From NCBI GenBank assembly GCA_963824935.1, contig CAWGRF010000010.1, forward strand, positions 186,001-250,000: a DNA stretch of 64,000 nt, given 5' to 3'. This stretch comes from JACCZX01 sp963824935 (GTDB lineage: Bacteria; Pseudomonadota; Gammaproteobacteria; Burkholderiales; Burkholderiaceae_F). Below are positions 59,220-64,000 of the stretch, one piece after another. Within the stretch, counting starts at the first letter, position 1, and every line of letters begins with the position of its first letter. The notes beneath the pieces were generated by a model. It had not been told where the DNA came from. It searched no databases and saw only the letters and a list, made by a program, of their open reading frames with translations. A program made the position numbers and the translations under genes.

Positions 59220-59954
59220 ATGACTGGCCGCTTGCAGGGAAAATCGGTACTCGTCACCGCCGCAGCGCAAGGCATGGGGCGAGCAGCAACGCTGGCATTC
59301 GCGCGCGAAGGCGCACAGGTGACTGCGACCGATTTGAAGGATGAGTTGCTCGCGAACTTGCCTTCAGAGATCAATAAGAAGCGGCTCGATGTTCTCGATG
59401 ATGCGGCGGTCCAGGCTCTGGTTGAAAGCATCGGTGCGGTCGACATTCTGTTCAACTGCGCCGGTTACGTTCATCAGGGGACGATTCTCGATTGCGCAAT
59501 CAAGGATTGGGATTTCAGCTTTGATCTGAACGTGCGCAGCATGTTCGTGATGACGAAGGCGATGCTGCCGAAGATGATCGCCGCCGGTGGCGGCACGATT
59601 CTCAACATGGCGTCCGTGCTCGGCGCACAGAAAGCGGCGCCGAACCGGCTTGCCTACGCCGCAAGCAAGGCCGCGGTGGTCGGATTCACGCGCGCACTTG
59701 CGATCGATCACGTAAAGCAGAACATCCGCGTCAATTGCGTGTGCCCTGGCACGGTCGACACGCCGTCGCTCGGCGATCGCATCAATGCGTTTGCTGATCC
59801 AGTGCAGGCGCGCAAGGATTTCATTGCGAGACAGCCGATGGGCCGGCTCGCGACCGCAGAAGAAATTGCTGACACGTTCGTCTATCTCGTCTCCGACGAG
59901 TCGTCATTCATGACCGGTCAAGCCGTTTTTGTCGACGGCGGCATGTCTCTCTAA
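59220..59954 (+). CDS. SDR oxidoreductase, probable 2-keto-3-deoxy-L-fuconate dehydrogenase type
   Basis: A 244-residue NAD(P)-dependent short-chain dehydrogenase. Cofactor motif VLVTAAAQGMGRAATLAFAR, the acidic ATDLKDE loop favouring NAD, VDILFNCAGYVHQGTILDCA, Ser (NMASVLG), catalytic Tyr and Lys (LAYAASKAAV) and VCPGTVDTPSLGDR. The segment FDLNVRSMFVMTKA and CPGTVDTPS closely resembles the dehydrogenases of non-phosphorylative L-fucose and pentose routes. With an FAH hydrolase immediately downstream it would make a 2,4-diketo-3-deoxy acid. GGAGGAA precedes the ATG. Exact substrate is inferred. Confidence 0.88.
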   Translation: MTGRLQGKSVLVTAAAQGMGRAATLAFAREGAQVTATDLKDELLANLPSEINKKRLDVLDDAAVQALVESIGAVDILFNCAGYVHQGTILDCAIKDWDFSFDLNVRSMFVMTKAMLPKMIAAGGGTILNMASVLGAQKAAPNRLAYAASKAAVVGFTRALAIDHVKQNIRVNCVCPGTVDTPSLGDRINAFADPVQARKDFIARQPMGRLATAEEIADTFVYLVSDESSFMTGQAVFVDGGMSL

Positions 59955-59967
59955 CAGGAGCCTCAAG

Positions 59968-60813
59968 ATGAAACTGTTGCGCCACGGCCCGGCGGGCTAC
60001 GAAAAACCCGGCGTGCTCGACACCGCCGGCAAGATTCGCGACTTATCAGGCGTCATCGATCAGGTCGACAGCTCGCACCTTGCTCCGCGCGAACTGAAGA
60101 AGCTCGCACAAGTGAAGCCCGAATCGCTGCCGCTGGTTTCCGGATCGCCTCGGCTCGGTGTTCCGTACATCGGCATCAGCAAGTTCGTTGCCATCGGACT
60201 CAACTACGCCGACCACGCGGCCGAGTCGGGCGTGCCGGTACCTGCGGAGCCGATCATTTTCATGAAAGCCACGACCTGCATCAACGGGCCGAACGACGAC
60301 ATCGTCATTCCGAAAAATTCGACCAAGACCGACTGGGAAGTCGAGCTGGGCGTCGTCATCGGCACCAAGGCGCAGTACGTGACGATCGAGCGCGCGCTTG
60401 ACCACGTGGCCGGCTACTGCATCGTCAACGATGTCTCCGAGCGCCAGTTTCAGCTCGAGCGCGGCAGTCAATGGGATAAGGGCAAGGGCTGCGACACGTT
60501 CGGACCGATCGGACCTTATCTCGTCACGCGTGACGACGTACCCGATCCGCAGCGTCTCGACATGTGGCTCGATGTGAACGGAGAGCGCATGCAGCGCGGC
60601 AACACGTCGACGATGATCTTTGGGTGCGCGCACCTGGTGAGCTACGTCAGCCAGTTCATGACCTTGCTGCCGGGAGACATCATCACCACCGGCACACCGC
60701 CGGGTGTCGGGATGGGAAAGAAGCCGCCGCGTTACTTGCAGGCAGGCGATGTCGTCACGTTGGGCATTGCAGGCTTGGGCGAGCAGCGCCAGCGCGTCCG
60801 CGCCTACTCGTGA
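59968..60813 (+). CDS. FAH-family hydrolase, probable 2,4-diketo-3-deoxy-sugar-acid hydrolase
   Basis: A 281-residue fumarylacetoacetate-hydrolase-fold enzyme. The start MKLLRHGPAGYEKPGVLDTA follows GGAG at 7 bases. Metal and catalytic parts: KFVAIGLNYADHAAESGVPV, IIFMKATTCINGPNDDIVIP, TDWEVELGVVIGTKAQYV (Glu ligands) and GDIITTGTPPGVGMGKKPP. It is 13 bases after the SDR stop. In the L-fucose-type route such an enzyme cleaves 2,4-diketo-3-deoxy acids to pyruvate plus lactate or glycolate. A ureidoglycolate lyase annotation is possible but fits the context less well. Confidence 0.88.
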   Translation: MKLLRHGPAGYEKPGVLDTAGKIRDLSGVIDQVDSSHLAPRELKKLAQVKPESLPLVSGSPRLGVPYIGISKFVAIGLNYADHAAESGVPVPAEPIIFMKATTCINGPNDDIVIPKNSTKTDWEVELGVVIGTKAQYVTIERALDHVAGYCIVNDVSERQFQLERGSQWDKGKGCDTFGPIGPYLVTRDDVPDPQRLDMWLDVNGERMQRGNTSTMIFGCAHLVSYVSQFMTLLPGDIITTGTPPGVGMGKKPPRYLQAGDVVTLGIAGLGEQRQRVRAYS

Positions 60814-61079
60814 CCGCGAACTAGACTGAACCGGACGGCGCCTTCCGGCAGCCGACGGAAGCAGCGTCCTAGTGCCACCTGTGACGCCAAGCAATCGAGC
60901 GCTTGGGCGCGGTCGGATCCGATCGCCCGCTGTATTTTTTTCACTTCGATCACGACAAGAGAATCCCTTTCAATTCGCGCGTCCAGGCATCCCACTAATT
61001 GGCTGTTGCAAGAAAGCCAAGTCGAGCGACCACTCTTGCTTGACAGCAGGTCAACGCCTATCTTCACCTTGCGATGCAA
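60804..61079 (-). pseudogene. Possible decayed PD-(D/E)XK-type fragment
   Basis: A 91-codon open frame whose middle reads CLDARIERDSLVVIEVKKIQ, with an Asp followed by IEVK as in PD-(D/E)XK nuclease cores and small GxxExxY-type proteins. The flanking residues do not match such a family end to end, and no ribosome binding site is apparent. It may be a remnant or chance; low confidence. Confidence 0.25.
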
Positions 61080-61492
61080 AAACTGCGTCGTGTTGTTCGC
61101 TGTGCTGTGAGTTTCTTTTGGCCAAGCCGGAAATCGACTTCGTCAAAGTGAACTCCACCTCGTGGAGAAATGCCGTGCTGAAAAACTTCGTTCTCTTCGG
61201 TAATTCGGAAGAAGAACATGAAGGCATGGGCACACTGACAGCGGCAGTAACTTCAACAAGTAATCGGCATCACCGTCCCAGCAGGCTGCAACAGGCGGAA
61301 GAAGTGGGAGGTTGCGCTTGTGACGCCGTACTCATGACCCCTGCAGTCCGGTCCGAAGCAATTCGTTTGGACCAGAGCGCCAGTAATCGCTCCGAGCAGG
61401 TCATTCGATAGGGTGTGAGATCGGCGTCACTCATTGGGAGAAGGCGAAACTAGACCGAGTCGCTTACGAACCTTTCCTAATGGAGGACACCC
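60814..61492. other. Gene-poor spacer
   Basis: 679 bases between the FAH gene and the OmpA-family gene. Open frames on both strands (for example 60872-61411 plus) lack start signals and protein-like composition; apart from the fragment noted at 60804-61079 I see no gene, repeat or RNA. Base composition is lower in GC than its neighbours in places (runs such as TATTTTTTTCAC near 60931), suggesting degraded or acquired sequence. Confidence 0.6.
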
Positions 61493-62593
61493 ATGATGAA
61501 GAAGCCTGTAATGCGGAAGGTCTTGTTCGCATGCATGGCCGCAGCCCCGATCGCAGCCCAGGCGCAGGTTAGCTACCCGGCCGAGCGCTGGTGGGACAGC
61601 CGGTGGTACATCGCGCCGTTCGGTACCTACACTTTCCCGGACAACGATCGCAGAGCCGAGGACGGCTGGGGCGGCGGGCTGGCCATCGGCAGGGCCATCC
61701 ATCCAGCGTGGGACTTGGAGCTGCGCGGGTCCTATGAGGAGCTCGATCCTGACGGCATAACGTCAAGATGGAAGATCTTCACCTTGGGCGTTGACGCCAA
61801 GTGGTACTTCCTGGGCAGAGAGGGACTCGAGCGTTGGAGAAATGTGCAGTTCTATGGCCTGGCTGGCGTTGGCGCCATCAGGGATGAGCTCGGAGGACAC
61901 GATGACACGAGCGTCACGGCCAACCTAGGACTGGGGTTCGCTTGGCCCATCCAAAATTTCGGCCGACTGTATCTCGATGGCCGTTATCGTTGGGACGAGA
62001 ACCATGGCAAGTTGGTAAGCGGTAGCAGCTTCAACGACTGGGTCATAACGTTCGGCGTGCAGATTCCGCTGGGACCGGCGCCGGTGGTAGCGCAGCCGGT
62101 TCGCGCGGCACCGCCGCCACCACCGCCAGCACCACCGCCACCGCCACCGCCGCCACCACCGCCGCCGCCACCCCCGCCGGCGCCGACGACGAGGCAGTTC
62201 AACCTCTCGGCTGACGGAATGTTTGCGTTCGACAGCGCGCAGTTGACGCCGGTGGGCCGGAGTCGTCTCGACACCATGCTCGCAGGGGCGCGGCAAGCAG
62301 GCATCACGTCGGTGACGGCCATGACGATATCCGGACACACGGACCCGCTGGGCAGCGATGCGCACAACCAGAAATTGTCGGAGCAGCGCGCTGCGGTAGT
62401 ACGCGACTATCTGGTAAGTCAGGGGGTTCCATCGGGCGCTGTCAAAACGGAAGGCCGGGGAGAAACGCAGCTCCTGGTGACCGAGGCCGATTGCAAGAAA
62501 AAGGGAGAAGCGAAAACGCGCGCGGCTTTGATCAAATGTCTGTTACCGAACCGCCGGGTTGAGATCACGGCGACGGGCGTCCAAGCTAAGTAG
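61493..62593 (+). CDS. OmpA-family outer membrane protein with polyproline linker
   Basis: A 366-residue porin-like protein: signal peptide (about 1-24, AAPIAAQAQ), N-terminal beta-barrel (about 26-195; WYIAPFGTYTFPDNDRRAED, GGGLAIGRAIHPAWDLELRG, VQFYGLAGVGAIRDELGG, RLYLDGRYRWDENHGKLV), a linker of nearly unbroken proline at about 206-228, and a C-terminal OmpA domain that binds peptidoglycan (FNLSADGMFAFDSAQLTPVG, ISGHTDPLGSDAHNQKLSEQ RAAVVRDYL; NRRVEITATG). The Asp and Arg that hold diaminopimelate (TDPLGS... SEQRA) are present. GGAGGACACCC precedes the ATG. Confidence 0.93.
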   Translation: MMKKPVMRKVLFACMAAAPIAAQAQVSYPAERWWDSRWYIAPFGTYTFPDNDRRAEDGWGGGLAIGRAIHPAWDLELRGSYEELDPDGITSRWKIFTLGVDAKWYFLGREGLERWRNVQFYGLAGVGAIRDELGGHDDTSVTANLGLGFAWPIQNFGRLYLDGRYRWDENHGKLVSGSSFNDWVITFGVQIPLGPAPVVAQPVRAAPPPPPPAPPPPPPPPPPPPPPPPAPTTRQFNLSADGMFAFDSAQLTPVGRSRLDTMLAGARQAGITSVTAMTISGHTDPLGSDAHNQKLSEQRAAVVRDYLVSQGVPSGAVKTEGRGETQLLVTEADCKKKGEAKTRAALIKCLLPNRRVEITATGVQAK

Positions 62594-62609
62594 GGTCTAA
62601 GTAGTGTCG

Positions 62610-62643
62610 AAGGGCGTCGCTTCCGCGCGACGCCCTTTTTTTT
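62610..62643 (+). terminator. Intrinsic terminator after the OmpA-family gene
   Basis: AGGGCGTCGC-TTCC-GCGCGACGCCCT with eight or more T following. It lies 16 bases after the stop and before the convergent flavoprotein gene. Confidence 0.92.
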
Positions 62644-62747
62644 CCAAAGATGGGCAACCCATCGCGGCGAGCCCGAGGTCGCGGATCACGTCATGAGCGT
62701 CCGCGCTCGCGCTGGTTTTCTTATTTCCTGCAATTCGCTGCAGTTGG

Positions 62748-64000
62748 CTAAGCGATGACGGGGCTTAGAAAGCGATGAATCGCCTGCACGACGACTGAAC
62801 CCTCGCCCACGCTTGACGCAACCCGCTTGGTCGAACCTGATCGAACGTCGCCGACCGCGTAGATGCCGTCGATCGTCGTTGCGAAAGGTGATTCGAGCGG
62901 GCGGCCGTCGGCGTCATGACCAGTAACGACAAAGCCGCGCTGATCAAGCTCAAGACATCCGTTTAACCATTCGGTATTGGGTTCGGCGCCGATCATCACG
63001 AATAGATTACCGATGTGTCGAGTTTTGCTTTCGCCGGTCTTTCGATCAGTCCACGTCACCTCGCGCAGCGTGTTGTCGCCCGCAAGCGCAGTGATCTCGG
63101 TGTGCGAATGCAACGTGATTTTCGGCGACGATTCAATGCGCTGAACCAGGTAGTCGGACATCGTTGCCGCGAGCCCCGAACCGCGCACAAGAACGTGCAC
63201 ATGTGCTGCCGTACTCGACAGGAATACTGCCGCCTGCCCGGCCGAGTTTCCGCCGCCGACGATCACGATCTCTTCTCCGGCGCACAGGCGCTGCTCCATT
63301 GCGGTGGCCGCGTACTGAATGCCCTGCCCTTCAAAGCGTTCGTAGTCCGGATACGTCGAGCTTGCGATAACGCGCGCCGGTAGCGATCACGATCGAGCGC
63401 GCGGTGATTGCGTGATCATCTTCAAGCTGCAATCGATACGGCCTGTGGTCGCAGTCGATGCCGATCACGGCGCGTGCAACCGCTAGTCGCGCGCCGAATT
63501 TCTGTGCCTGCACTTGCGCTCGGCCTGCCAGCGCCTGACCCGAGATGCCGGTCGGAAAGCCCAAATAGTTTTCGATCTTCGAGCTGGTACCGGCCTGGCC
63601 GCCGGGTGCGAGCGCCTCTACCACAATCGTTCGTAATCCTTCGGATGCCGCATAAACAGCCGCGGCTAAGCCGGAAGGGCCCGCGCCGACCACTGCCACG
63701 TCGAACACATCGTTCTGATCAATGTGCTCGGTGAGCCCGAGTTCGTCAGCAAGCGTCGCTGTGGTCGGATTGCGCAGCGGAAGCCCGCCGGGCGCAATCA
63801 CGACCGGCAACTGATCGCTGGTGAGCTTGAAGCAGTCAAGGAATCCATCCGCGTCGGGATCGCTATCCGTGTCGAGCAGTCGATACGGATAACCGTTGCG
63901 CATCAAAAAGCGTTGCAGCCGCAACGTATCGCCGGCGCGTCCCGGACCGATCAGCACGATGCCACCATGCACATGACGAATCATGCCGACACGGCGCAGG
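62748..64000 (-). CDS. Thioredoxin-reductase-like flavoprotein (no CxxC), 5' end beyond window, with an apparent +1 base
   Basis: A FAD/NAD(P)H oxidoreductase of the thioredoxin reductase fold. Visible from the right edge: a thioredoxin-like segment (IVLIGPGRAGDTLRLQRFLM, NGYPYRLLDTDSDPDADGF), then FAD site VFDVAVVGAGPSGLAAAVYA ASEGLRT, GTSSKIENYLGFPTGISGQA, ARSIVIATGARYRKLDVSG; removing one base near 63346 (GGA-C-TAC on the coding strand) joins YERFEGQGIQYAATAMEQRL, the NADPH site IVIVGGGNSAGQAAVFLSST and TTIDGIYAVGDVRSGSTKRV. The redox Cys pair of classic TrxB is absent. The frame is open to the window edge, consistent with an N-terminal regulatory domain outside. Confidence 0.88.

Noticed and set aside
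60872..61411. A 179-residue ORF as a gene
   Set aside because: No start signal, low-quality composition and overlap with the antisense frame; nothing recognisable.

Overview
The window is a GC-rich betaproteobacterial chromosome segment, most like Burkholderiales. The evidence is the gene order tRNA-Tyr/Gly/Thr-tuf-tRNA-Trp-secE-nusG-rplKAJL-rpoBC-rpsLG-fusA-tuf-S10-spc-alpha, a betaproteobacterial rpoB, and a type II secretion (T2SS) locus with gspC divergent from gspG. Species cannot be named from sequence alone.

Layout. 1-34.3 kb is almost entirely the translation/transcription super-cluster on the minus strand: a strong sigma70 promoter at about 34.3 kb, three tRNAs, tufB, tRNA-Trp, secE, nusG, L11-L1-L10-L7/L12, rpoB, rpoC, S12, S7, EF-G, tufA, then the S10, spc and alpha operons ending with rplQ and an appended cutA. 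A partial corA converges on cutA. 34.5-38.3 kb holds a GNAT acetyltransferase, a LytS/LytTR-type two-component pair with an unusual periplasmic sensor region, and two small hypothetical genes. 38.4-40.5 kb encodes tyrosine/phenylalanine catabolism (hppD, phhA). 40.5-52.8 kb is a complete T2SS (gspC divergent; gspG-H-I-J-K-L-M-N-D-E-F). Its secretin appears to end in a proline-rich linker and a SPOR domain. 52.9-53.7 kb is a fused cytochrome c/P460 gene. 53.7-60.8 kb is a sugar-acid uptake and catabolism module: TRAP transporter, UxaA-type dehydratase, FadR-type regulator, SDR dehydrogenase and FAH-family hydrolase. 60.8-61.5 kb is gene-poor. 61.5-64 kb carries an OmpA-family porin with a polyproline linker and a partial thioredoxin-reductase-like flavoprotein.

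A recurring feature crosses these regions. Eleven genes, several of them essential and single-copy (rpsD, secY, rpmD, rplD, rpoC), are interrupted by what looks like exactly one extra base each; gspD shows one shift of the opposite sense. The simplest reading is residual assembly insertions, and I annotate those genes as full-length with a frameshift.

The most interesting non-routine signals are: the GspD-SPOR architecture; two copies of a 60-bp hairpin element with compensatory changes, lying upstream of rplQ and rplK; a 35-bp duplication of the rpoA 3' end around one of those copies; a promoter, hairpin and triple repeat that split rpsQ from rplN; paired hairpins after gspG; and a hairpin that would sequester the ribosome binding site of the cytochrome gene.
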